Below the pieces are notes generated by a model that did not search any database, was not told the DNA's origin, and was given only the letters and a program-made list of their open reading frames with translations. A stretch of DNA of 5,014 nt, taken from the NCBI GenBank assembly GCA_016781635.1, contig JADDPY010000352.1:1-5014 (forward strand), given 5' to 3'. Shown here in pieces: positions 1-5,014 of this stretch. Position 1 is the stretch's first letter, and each line of letters starts with the position of its first letter. This DNA is from Rubrobacter sp. (lineage in GTDB: Bacteria; Actinomycetota; Rubrobacteria; Rubrobacterales; Rubrobacteraceae). Position numbers and translations under genes: made by a program.

Positions 1-806
1 AGCGAGGCCGAAATTACGTGTGCCGGGACGTCCTCGTTTATGGCCTCGAGGATCGTCCAGCGGCCCTCGCCCGAGTCCTCGGCGTAGCCCCGGACGCTGT
101 CGAGGTGGCCGTCCTGCTCGAAGGCGTTCTCGGCGAGCTCCAGCAGCCAGCTTCTGACGACGCTCCCCTGGTTCCAGAGGCTGGAGACGGCGCGGAGATC
201 AAAGTCGTACTGGCTCTTCTCCAGGATCTCGAACCCCTCGGCGTAGGCCTGCATCATCCCGTACTCGACCCCGTTGTGGACCATCTTCGTGAAGTGCCCG
301 GCCCCGGCCTCGCCGAGGTAGGCGTACCCGTTCGGCGGCGCGAGGGTCTTGAGCGCGGGCTCGACGTGCTCGAAGGCGCTCGAATCCCCACCGACCATGA
401 GGCAGTAGCCGACCTCGAGACCCCACACGCCCCCGCTCGTCCCCTGATCTAGAAAGCGTATGCCCTTCTCGCGCAGCATCTCCGAGCGGCGGACGGAGTC
501 CCTGAAGTACGAGTTACCGCCGTCGATGAGGATGTCGCCCTCGTCCATCAAGTCGGCGAGTTGGAGCAACGCCTGCTCGGTCGGGTCGCCGGCCGGAACC
601 ATCACGGTGATGGCGCGCGGGCCGTCCCCGGAGAGCTTCTCGACGAGTTCTTGCATGGAGTAGGCCCCCTCGGCCCCGTCCTTGACGACCTCGTCCACCG
701 ATCCCGGCGAACGGTTGCCGGCGACGACCCGGTGCTCGCCGTTCTTTACCAGGCGCCGCGACATGTTCGCGCCCATCCTACCCAAACCATAAAAACCTAC
801 GTCCAC
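1..806 (-). CDS. gnd: 6-phosphogluconate dehydrogenase (decarboxylating), short type, 3'-truncated by window edge
   Basis: Oxidatively decarboxylates 6-phosphogluconate to ribulose 5-phosphate in the cytoplasmic oxidative pentose phosphate pathway. 268 codons are visible; the family's short class is about 300 residues, so roughly the last 30 lie outside the window. Visible motifs: Rossmann loop GLGRMG (7-12), NRS at the end of the second strand (31-33), DGGNS (95-99) in the substrate region, TSGGVWGLEVGYCLMVGG (123-140), which is typical of the short class, and GAGHFTKMVHNGVEY (168-182) with the expected catalytic Lys174, Asn178 and Glu181. The GTG start at 806 is chosen because it is preceded 5 nt away by GGAGG and places the Rossmann motif at the very N-terminus. 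No in-frame stop or frameshift is seen. The gene lies 89 nt downstream of tal on the same strand, probably co-transcribed. NRS suggests NADP+ rather than NAD+, but this is inferred. Confidence 0.93.
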   Translation of the reverse strand, partial: MDVGFYGLGRMGANMSRRLVKNGEHRVVAGNRSPGSVDEVVKDGAEGAYSMQELVEKLSGDGPRAITVMVPAGDPTEQALLQLADLMDEGDILIDGGNSYFRDSVRRSEMLREKGIRFLDQGTSGGVWGLEVGYCLMVGGDSSAFEHVEPALKTLAPPNGYAYLGEAGAGHFTKMVHNGVEYGMMQAYAEGFEILEKSQYDFDLRAVSSLWNQGSVVRSWLLELAENAFEQDGHLDSVRGYAEDSGEGRWTILEAINEDVPAHVISAS

Positions 807-810
807 GTAT

Positions 811-817
811 TCCTCCC
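811..817 (-). promoter_or_regulatory. Shine-Dalgarno of 6-phosphogluconate dehydrogenase (decides GTG start)
   Basis: On the minus strand the sequence reads GGGAGGA, 4 nt before the GTG at 806 (5 nt from the GGAGG core). The nearest in-frame ATG lies inside the Rossmann motif (codon 11), so it cannot be the start. This site settles the GTG start. Confidence 0.85.
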
Positions 818-895
818 TATGCGCGTAAAGCTAGTCGACCTATCAGAGTGCCATTTCTAGCGGATTTCGTCCTGCCAGTTTCTTCTTTTCGCCGA

Positions 896-2020
896 CTAGC
901 CCACAGGCTGGCCGGCCGACTGGCCTTTCACCTCGCGGCTCTTGTTCCCTATGACCTCCAGGAGCTCGTCGAACGAGTCGGCGAACTTCTGGACGCCTTC
1001 CTGCTCCAGGACCTCGACGACCGAGCGGTAGTCGACGCCGGCCTCGCGGAGCTCGTCGATGAGCTTACGTGCCTCATCGAGGCCCTCCTGTATGGCGTTC
1101 GGGTTTATCTCGCCGTGATCCATGAAGGCTTCCAGGGTGGAGGCGGGCATGGTGTTCACGGTGTCGGGACCGACGAGGTTGTCGACGTAGATCGTGTCCT
1201 TGTACTCCGGGTTCTTCGTGGAGGTCGAAGCCCAGAGGGGGCGCTGCTTTGTGGCGCCCTTGGACTGGAGGAAGTCCCAGTCTTCGCCCGAGAAGATCTC
1301 CTCGAAGGCTGCGTAGGCGAGCTTGGCGTTCGCTATCGCGAGGCGGCCCTTGAGGTCGTCGTGTCCACCGATCTCGTCGAGGCGCTTGTCGGCCTCGGCG
1401 TCGACGCGGGAGACAAAGAAGCTCGCCACGCTCGCAACGCCCGACGGGTCGCCGCCGCCGGCGACGAGGCGTTGGAGACCGCGGACGTAGGCGTTGGCGA
1501 CGGCGCGGTAGCGCGGTAGCGAGAAGATCAGGGTGACGTTTATGGAGTTGCCGGCGGCGATCATATCTTCTATTGCCGCGAGCCCGGGCTCGGTCGCCGG
1601 TATCTTCACCATGAGGTTCGGCCGGTCGACCATCGCGTGCAGACGCTTGGCCTCCTCAAAGGTCGCCGCGGTGTCGTACGCGATGTCCGGCGAGACTTCC
1701 AGCGAGACGAAGCCGTCGAGCCGGTTCGTCCCCTCGAAGACGGGCATCAAAAGGTCGCACGCGTCCCTGATGTCCTGGCTCGCGAGACCGAGGAAGAGCT
1801 CCTTGGGATCGTCTTCGTCTTCCAAAAGCTCCCTGAGCTGCTCGTCGTAGAGCTCGGAGTCGGCGATGGCCTTCTGAAAGATCGTGGGGTTCGACGTGAC
1901 CCCCGCGACGCCACCCTCGATCATGCCCGAAAGCTCGCCGCCTTTTATGGAGTCACGCGAGAGATAGTCGATCCAAACGCTCTGACCCGCCTCCGACAAC
2001 CTCCGCAAACGCTCGTTCAT
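896..2020 (-). CDS. tal: transaldolase
   Basis: Transfers a dihydroxyacetone unit from sedoheptulose 7-phosphate to glyceraldehyde 3-phosphate, giving erythrose 4-phosphate and fructose 6-phosphate (cytoplasmic, non-oxidative pentose phosphate pathway). The protein has 374 residues, matching the longer transaldolase class common in actinobacteria rather than the ~315-residue E. coli TalB type. A single TIM-barrel domain covers almost the whole chain. Visible motifs: WIDYLSRD (16-23, Asp18), GVTSNPTIF (40-48, Asn44), SLEVSP (106-111, Glu108), MVKIPAT (137-143) with the Schiff-base Lys139, INVTLIF (160-166) and SFFVSRVD (200-207). WASTSTKNP and the VDNLVGPDTVNTMP segment near residues 264-292 are also characteristic. 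The ATG has GGAGG 8 nt upstream. It is the first gene of a minus-strand pair with 6-phosphogluconate dehydrogenase and diverges from the transporter operon. All key residues are intact. Confidence 0.96.
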   Translation of the reverse strand: MNERLRRLSEAGQSVWIDYLSRDSIKGGELSGMIEGGVAGVTSNPTIFQKAIADSELYDEQLRELLEDEDDPKELFLGLASQDIRDACDLLMPVFEGTNRLDGFVSLEVSPDIAYDTAATFEEAKRLHAMVDRPNLMVKIPATEPGLAAIEDMIAAGNSINVTLIFSLPRYRAVANAYVRGLQRLVAGGGDPSGVASVASFFVSRVDAEADKRLDEIGGHDDLKGRLAIANAKLAYAAFEEIFSGEDWDFLQSKGATKQRPLWASTSTKNPEYKDTIYVDNLVGPDTVNTMPASTLEAFMDHGEINPNAIQEGLDEARKLIDELREAGVDYRSVVEVLEQEGVQKFADSFDELLEVIGNKSREVKGQSAGQPVG

Positions 2021-2028
2021 CGGCCCTT

Positions 2029-2033
2029 CCTCC
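2029..2033 (-). promoter_or_regulatory. Shine-Dalgarno of tal
   Basis: The minus strand reads GGAGG followed by an 8-nt spacer and the ATG of tal at 2020. The spacing is normal and supports this start. Confidence 0.8.
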
Positions 2034-2064
2034 AGGATTCTACGCCTCTTCGACGACTCACGGG

Positions 2065-2070
2065 GTTATA
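2065..2070 (-). promoter_or_regulatory. Candidate -10 element for tal
   Basis: The minus strand reads TATAAC, 5 of 6 matches to the sigma-70 type -10 consensus. It would give a transcript start near 2058 and a 5' leader of about 38 nt before tal. No good -35 is present at 16-18 nt spacing (the 17-nt position reads GTGTAG); TAGACT lies only 14 nt upstream. The call rests on the -10 and its position alone. Confidence 0.35.
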
Positions 2071-2166
2071 CCGACCCTCCCAAAAGTCTACACCCGCAAA
2101 GAACCCGTGACCGGGCTATGGGCGGACGAAGATGCCACCGGAAACATCACTTCAAAAACATCCTTG

Positions 2167-2195
2167 TTGACTAACCGTTGCTTATGTGAAATCAT
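2167..2195 (+). promoter_or_regulatory. Candidate sigma-70-type promoter for the transporter operon
   Basis: A TTGACT -35 (2167-2172, 5 of 6 to consensus) is followed after 17 nt by AATCAT (2190-2195, 4 of 6), with TGA immediately before it, giving an extended -10 (TGn). The predicted start is near 2202, so the leader to the permease start would be about 180 nt. It lies in the AT-rich core of the divergent region. This is inferred from sequence only. Confidence 0.45.
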
Positions 2196-2210
2196 TTACC
2201 ATTGTATCCT

Positions 2211-2222
2211 GGTGTAAACACC
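2211..2222. promoter_or_regulatory. Near-palindromic operator candidate
   Basis: GGTGTAAACACC has 5-bp perfect inverted arms around a 2-nt AA centre. It sits about 10-20 nt downstream of the predicted start of the rightward promoter, where a bound repressor would block transcription. A further GGTG at 2231-2234 could pair alternatively with the CACC half. The binding protein cannot be named from this window. Confidence 0.3.
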
Positions 2223-2258
2223 TAAAAACGGGTGGAAAGGATTAAGCATATCTTGTTG

Positions 2259-2387
2259 ATGGCAGTAGCTTTGCGTGTCGTGTCGTCTCGTTTGTCCGGT
2301 CCTCCGGGACATACGCCGGGAGCGGGGTCTCGGGCGGGAGCTAGCATGGTTTTGCATGTTCGGTCGGGAATGCCGGTGGCCTCGTGA
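2259..2387 (+). CDS. Possible 42-residue leader ORF, translationally coupled to permease 1
   Basis: ATG at 2259 opens a 42-codon frame whose TGA (2385-2387) overlaps the GTG start of the permease as GTGA, the same stop/start geometry seen between ATPase and permease 2. In-frame TTG codons at 2253 and 2256 are alternative starts; an AAAGGA at 2236-2241 is 11 nt from TTG 2253 but too far from the ATG. The peptide is rich in Gly, Ser, Arg and Val, with no recognisable domain. Third-position GC is only a little above half by my count, lower than expected for a real gene in this genome. It may be a chance frame; its value, if any, is likely to lie in coupling rather than in the product. Confidence 0.22.
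   Translation: MAVALRVVSSRLSGPPGHTPGAGSRAGASMVLHVRSGMPVAS
2294..2310 (+). other. Bulged hairpin in the operon 5' leader
   Basis: GTCCGGTCCTCCGGGAC can fold into six base pairs with a TCCT tetraloop and one bulged G. It has no following T-run, so it is not an intrinsic terminator. It lies in the predicted untranslated leader of the transporter operon. A regulatory role is speculative. Confidence 0.3.
2318..2338 (+). other. Four-run G motif (potential G-quadruplex) in the operon leader
   Basis: Four runs of G (2318-2320, 2324-2327, 2332-2334, 2336-2338) are separated by loops of 3, 4 and 1 nt, meeting the usual G3+N1-7 pattern. They are on the mRNA-sense strand about 46 nt before the permease start. 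In a GC-rich genome this can arise by chance; only the pattern is observed, not the structure. Confidence 0.4.
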
Positions 2388-3028
2388 GTTTCGTCGAGTA
2401 CCTAGCTTCGCGCTGGGACAACTTGCTGGAGACCTCCGTCGAGCACGCCGAGGTAGTGTTGCTCTCGCTGGCGATAGCGGCTTTGATCGGGGTTACGCTC
2501 GGGGTGTTGACGTACCGGAGGCCGGCTGCGGCGCAGACGGTGCTGGCGGTCGCGTCGGCGGTCCTGACGATACCGTCGTTCGCTTTGTTCGGGCTCCTGA
2601 TCCCGGTGCTCGGGCTCGGTTACACGCCGACGGTGGTGGCGCTCTCGGCCTACGCGGTGCTCTCGATTTTGAGGAACACGATCGTCGGGTTGCGCTCCGT
2701 GGACCCGGCGGTCACGGAGAGTGCGAAGGGGATGGGTTTTAGCAACTGGCAGCAGTTGACGAAGATAGAGCTGCCGCTCGCCTGGCCGGTGATACTCGCG
2801 GGCATCCGGGTCTCGGCGCTGCTTATCCTGGGCATCGCGGCCATCGCGGCTTACGTGAATGGACCGGGGCTCGGAGGGGACATCTTCTCCGGCCTCAGCA
2901 GAATAGGGGGCGCGAACGCCCTCAACCTGGTGTTGGGGGGAGTATTGGGCATCGTTCTGCTCGCGCTCATCTTCGAAGCGGCATTCGTGCTACTCGGCAG
3001 GCTGACTACCTCTAGGGGGATAAGTTGA
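2384..3028 (+). CDS. opuCB: Glycine betaine/carnitine/choline-type ABC transporter permease (OpuCB-like)
   Basis: Inner-membrane permease of an OpuC/ProW/YehW-type quaternary-amine importer. At 214 residues it matches the short OpuCB class (about 215). Apparent hydrophobic helices lie at about 22-44, 52-72, 80-104, 133-158 and 180-204. The cytoplasmic EAA-type loop that contacts the ATPase runs from Glu112 (ESAKGMG) through IELPLAWPVILAGIR (128-142). The N-terminus (MSFVEYLASRW) is typical of the family. GTG at 2384 is the only usable start: an in-frame TAG lies at 2342 with no ATG, GTG or TTG between. Only a weak GGTGG (2375-2379) precedes it, so translation may depend on coupling or leader structure. 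First gene of the operon; its TGA is followed by the ATPase start 50 nt later, or overlaps a TTG. The substrate is inferred from family only. Confidence 0.92.
   Translation: MSFVEYLASRWDNLLETSVEHAEVVLLSLAIAALIGVTLGVLTYRRPAAAQTVLAVASAVLTIPSFALFGLLIPVLGLGYTPTVVALSAYAVLSILRNTIVGLRSVDPAVTESAKGMGFSNWQQLTKIELPLAWPVILAGIRVSALLILGIAAIAAYVNGPGLGGDIFSGLSRIGGANALNLVLGGVLGIVLLALIFEAAFVLLGRLTTSRGIS
3015..3027 (+). promoter_or_regulatory. Alternative upstream initiation site (TTG) of the ATPase
   Basis: GGGGGA at 3015-3020 followed by TTG at 3025-3027 would start the ATPase 18 codons earlier and overlap the permease stop (TTGA). The extra codons encode a Gly/Asn/Ser-rich stretch with no family counterpart that I recognise. 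I favour the ATG at 3079; the TTG could be a minor or coupling start. Confidence 0.3.
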
Positions 3029-3067
3029 TAAACGGTACGAACGTTAACGGAAGAAGCTCCGGCGGTA

Positions 3068-3073
3068 GAGGAG
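3068..3073 (+). promoter_or_regulatory. Shine-Dalgarno of the ATPase (decides ATG 3079)
   Basis: GAGGAG lies 5 nt before the ATG at 3079. This strong site places the start at MIRLENLSKTF, the usual beginning of the OpuCA/ProV ATPase fold, and outranks the upstream TTG at 3025. Confidence 0.75.
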
Positions 3074-3078
3074 AAGCC

Positions 3079-4218
3079 ATGATCAGGCTGGAGAACCTCT
3101 CCAAGACCTTCCCGGGGCAGAGCGAGCCCGCGGTCGAGAGGCTCTCGATGGAGATCTACGAGGGCGAGATCGTCGTCTTCGTGGGCCCGTCCGGTTGCGG
3201 TAAGACCACGACGATGAAGATGATCAACCGGATCATCGAGCCGACGTCGGGCAGGATCTTTATAGAAGGCGAGGACGTGACGCAAGCCGATCCGGACAAG
3301 CTCCGGCGCCGCATCGGTTACGTCATCCAGCAGATCGGGCTCTTCCCGCACATGACCATCGCCGACAACATCGCGACCGTCCCCCGGATGCTCGGCTGGG
3401 ACAAGAAGCGCATCTCCGAGAGGATAGACGAGCTCCTGGAGACCGTCGGCATCGAGAAGTCGTACCGCGGACGTTACCCGAAAGAGCTCTCGGGCGGTCA
3501 GCGCCAGAGGATCGGGGTGGCGCGGGCGCTCGCGGCCGACCCGCCGATTATGCTCATGGACGAGCCGTTCGGGGCGGTCGACCCGATAAACCGCGAGAGG
3601 CTTCAGGACGAGTTCCTGCGGCTGCAGAGCGAGATCAAGAAGACCATAGTCTTCGTCACGCACGACATCGACGAGGCGATAAAGATGGGCGATCGCATCG
3701 CCATCCTGCGCGACCGCAGCGCCATCGCCCAGTACGACACGCCCGAGCGCATCCTGACCGACCCGGCCGACGCCTACGTCGAGGACTTCATCGGCTCCGG
3801 GGCTTCCCTCAAGCGCCTCAGCTTGAGCCGCGTCCGGGACATAGAAATGGCCGACTGGCCGGTGGCGAGGCTCTCGAACAGTCACGACGTAGTGCGGGAA
3901 AAGCTGCGCCGGAGCGGGAAGGAATACGTGCTTCTGCTCGACGGGCAGGAGAGGCCCAAGCGGTGGGTCGGCGCCGACGACGTGGCTCTGGATAGCGTCC
4001 CACTAGCGAGCGCCGGGTGGCCGGCGGTCGCCATCGTCGAGGAGAGCTCCAGCCTTTACGACACCCTGGACACCATGATCACCTCTTATAAGGGCTCGGC
4101 GATCGTGGTGGACGAGCGCAGCCGATACCTGGGCGTGGTCGACTTTGAACGCGTCCTGGCCGCGATAGAAACCATGCGGCCCCACAACGAGGGTCAGCCG
4201 GCGCGGGGCGGGGCGTGA
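3079..4218 (+). CDS. opuCA: Quaternary-amine (osmoprotectant) ABC transporter ATP-binding protein with CBS domains (OpuCA-like)
   Basis: Cytoplasmic ATPase that powers the importer formed with the flanking permeases. From ATG 3079 it has 379 residues, close to OpuCA of Bacillus. The ABC domain (about 1-240) has Walker A GPSGCGKT (36-43), Q-loop at Gln84/Gln85, signature LSGGQRQR (137-144), Walker B IMLMDEP (157-163), and the switch His195 in VTHD. Residues about 254-363 form two CBS-like segments: a first, weakly preserved one (around 259-305) and a better one (about 315-363, with GSAIVVDE and YLGVVDFERV). In OpuCA and OpuA relatives this region senses ionic strength or binds cyclic di-AMP; here that is inference. 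A TTG at 3025 in the same frame would add 18 residues, but the ATG has a far better ribosome site and family-like N-terminus. The TGA overlaps the next gene's GTG (GTGA). All ATPase motifs are intact. Confidence 0.95.
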   Translation: MIRLENLSKTFPGQSEPAVERLSMEIYEGEIVVFVGPSGCGKTTTMKMINRIIEPTSGRIFIEGEDVTQADPDKLRRRIGYVIQQIGLFPHMTIADNIATVPRMLGWDKKRISERIDELLETVGIEKSYRGRYPKELSGGQRQRIGVARALAADPPIMLMDEPFGAVDPINRERLQDEFLRLQSEIKKTIVFVTHDIDEAIKMGDRIAILRDRSAIAQYDTPERILTDPADAYVEDFIGSGASLKRLSLSRVRDIEMADWPVARLSNSHDVVREKLRRSGKEYVLLLDGQERPKRWVGADDVALDSVPLASAGWPAVAIVEESSSLYDTLDTMITSYKGSAIVVDERSRYLGVVDFERVLAAIETMRPHNEGQPARGGA

Positions 4219-5014
4219 GGAGCCCGCAGAAGGAGACGCAGCCCGCCGGGGCGCCGCAGCCGGGCACGTTCCCCGATCTGCCGTTACCAGCCGACGGGTC
4301 GATGGGGCACAATGGTCCGTCGCGGGCGTGGAAGCTGGCGCGTTACCTCACGATGCCGCTCATCCTGGGGCTCGTGTGCCTCGGGCTGTACCTGTGGGTG
4401 GGGAGCCTGGAGCTGGACAGCATAGAGCGACGCTCCTTAAACGCCGAGGTCATCGCGAGCAGGCTCTTCCAGCACCTACAGATCACGCTGGTCGCGACCC
4501 TGATCGTGGTGGTGCTCGCGGTCGCCGCCGGGGTGATGCTGACCCGGCCCGCGCTGCGCTGGCTGACGCCTTACGTGACCGCCGTGGGGAGCACCGGGCA
4601 GGCGATACCGGCCATCGGCGTGCTCGTCCTGATCGTGCTGCTCCTCGGCGAGTCCGGCTTCAGGGTCGCGGTCTTTGGCCTCGTCCTCTACGCGTTCCTG
4701 CCGATCCTGACGAACACGATGGTCGGGATACAGCAGGTAGACCGGGCCACCGTCGAGTCCGCCCGCGGCATGGGGATGACGAAGAACGCGGTGCTCTTCC
4801 GCATCGAGCTGCCGCTCGCCGTCCCGATCATGCTCGCCGGGATACGGACCGCGCTCATAATCGTGGTCGGCACGGCGACGCTGGCGACGTTCATCAACGC
4901 CGGCGGGATGGGCGACATCATCAACACCGGGATCAAGACGAGCCGGGAGTCGATCCTGATCACGGGCTCCGTCCTGACCGCCGTGCTGGCCCTCGGCGTC
5001 GACTACCTGGCCGG
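4215..5014 (+). CDS. Second osmoprotectant ABC transporter permease, 3'-truncated by window edge
   Basis: Second membrane subunit of the same importer, resembling OpuCD/YehY-type permeases. The frame is open from GTG 4215 to the window end (266 complete codons). Residues 1-43 are a Pro/Gly-rich cytoplasmic tail; helix 1 is about 44-63; a short outer loop follows (LDSIERRSLN, 67-76); further helices lie at about 90-108, 130-145, 151-172, 204-227 and 247-266. The EAA loop runs from Glu181 (ESARGMGM) through RIELPLAVPIMLAGIR (196-211), followed by VVGTATLATFINAGGMGD (217-234). GTG overlaps the ATPase stop as GTGA, implying translational coupling; an in-frame ATG at 4302 (residue 30) would remove most of the Pro-rich tail and is a fair alternative. 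The missing end may be just a few residues, or may carry more if fused to a binding domain; this cannot be seen. Confidence 0.9.
   Translation, partial: MRSPQKETQPAGAPQPGTFPDLPLPADGSMGHNGPSRAWKLARYLTMPLILGLVCLGLYLWVGSLELDSIERRSLNAEVIASRLFQHLQITLVATLIVVVLAVAAGVMLTRPALRWLTPYVTAVGSTGQAIPAIGVLVLIVLLLGESGFRVAVFGLVLYAFLPILTNTMVGIQQVDRATVESARGMGMTKNAVLFRIELPLAVPIMLAGIRTALIIVVGTATLATFINAGGMGDIINTGIKTSRESILITGSVLTAVLALGVDYLA

Larger units (their letters stand above)
2021..2383. other. Divergent intergenic control region between tal and the transporter operon
   Basis: These 363 nt contain no convincing conserved gene. The segment nearest tal (2021-2140) is GC-rich. The core 2151-2250 is strikingly AT-rich (36 G+C in 100 by direct count) and carries the best rightward promoter candidate and a 12-bp near-palindrome. 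The segment nearest the permease (2260-2383) is G-rich, with a bulged hairpin (2294-2310), a four-run G motif (2318-2338) and a 42-codon open frame. No factor-independent terminator is seen, as expected between divergent genes. Confidence 0.8.

Noticed and set aside
18..860. Plus-strand open frames at 18-452, 460-663 and 561-860
   Set aside because: All are antisense to 6-phosphogluconate dehydrogenase, whose catalytic motifs read through without interruption on the minus strand.
807..895. Separate promoter for 6-phosphogluconate dehydrogenase in the 89-nt spacer
   Set aside because: CTGGCA and TAGAAA hexamers are present but only 13 nt apart, too close for a sigma-70 type promoter. Read-through from tal is the simpler explanation.
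1503..1518. Tandem 8-bp repeat (GCGCGGTA twice)
   Set aside because: It lies within tal and encodes part of the ordinary PRYRAVAN stretch; two short copies in GC-rich coding sequence need no special explanation.
848..1519. Long plus-strand open frame opposite transaldolase
   Set aside because: It is antisense to an intact, motif-complete tal. Its Val/Leu/Glu/Arg-rich composition is typical of the mirror frame of a GC-rich gene, and no domain is recognisable.
2163..2259. Direct repeat CTTGTTGA at 2163-2170 and 2252-2259
   Set aside because: Two 8-bp copies 89 nt apart in AT-rich sequence are weak evidence; only the first matches a -35 context with a suitable -10.
2275..2742. Plus-strand 155-codon frame overlapping the leader and permease 1
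   Set aside because: It runs out of frame through the permease, with Arg/Gly-rich translation and no recognisable family. The permease frame is clearly the real one.
2851..3885. Long minus-strand open frame opposite permease 1 and the ATPase
   Set aside because: It covers the Walker A, signature and Walker B coding sequence of the ATPase on the other strand. Its Arg/Asp/His/Leu-rich composition matches a shadow frame.

Overview
This 5 kb window comes from a GC-rich bacterium. The codon choice (frequent GTG/TTG starts, heavy use of AGG and ATA beside GC-ending codons), the ~370-residue transaldolase and the short-type 6-phosphogluconate dehydrogenase all fit a high-GC actinobacterium, possibly Rubrobacter or a relative. 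The taxonomic placement is inference from style and family resemblance only.

Left half, minus strand (1-2020): a two-gene pentose phosphate pathway unit. It is read right to left as tal (transaldolase, 2020 to 896) and then a short-type 6-phosphogluconate dehydrogenase (806 to beyond position 1, C-terminus cut by the window edge). The two genes are 89 nt apart and each has a clear Shine-Dalgarno sequence. The dehydrogenase starts with GTG.

Middle (2021-2383): a 363-nt divergent control region. It holds an AT-rich core (2151-2250 is 36% GC by direct count). Rightward there is a sigma-70-like promoter candidate with an extended -10, a 12-bp near-palindrome just downstream, and a long G-rich leader with a bulged hairpin and a four-run G motif. 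A 42-codon upstream reading frame in this leader ends on the start codon of the first transporter gene. A TATAAC -10 candidate serves tal leftward.

Right half, plus strand (2384-5014): a tightly packed ABC importer operon of the OpuC/ProVW/YehWXY quaternary-amine (osmoprotectant) family: permease 1, ATPase with C-terminal CBS domains, permease 2. Permease 2 runs off the right edge, and a substrate-binding protein is expected beyond it but not visible. The genes have 4-nt or similar stop/start overlaps. Such a system imports compatible solutes such as glycine betaine, carnitine or choline under osmotic stress; the actual substrate cannot be read from this window.

I see no mobile elements, CRISPR arrays, tRNA or rRNA genes. 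The coding content is ordinary. What deserves attention is the divergent leader/control region and a few start-site and cofactor questions. I do not see a convincing undescribed system.
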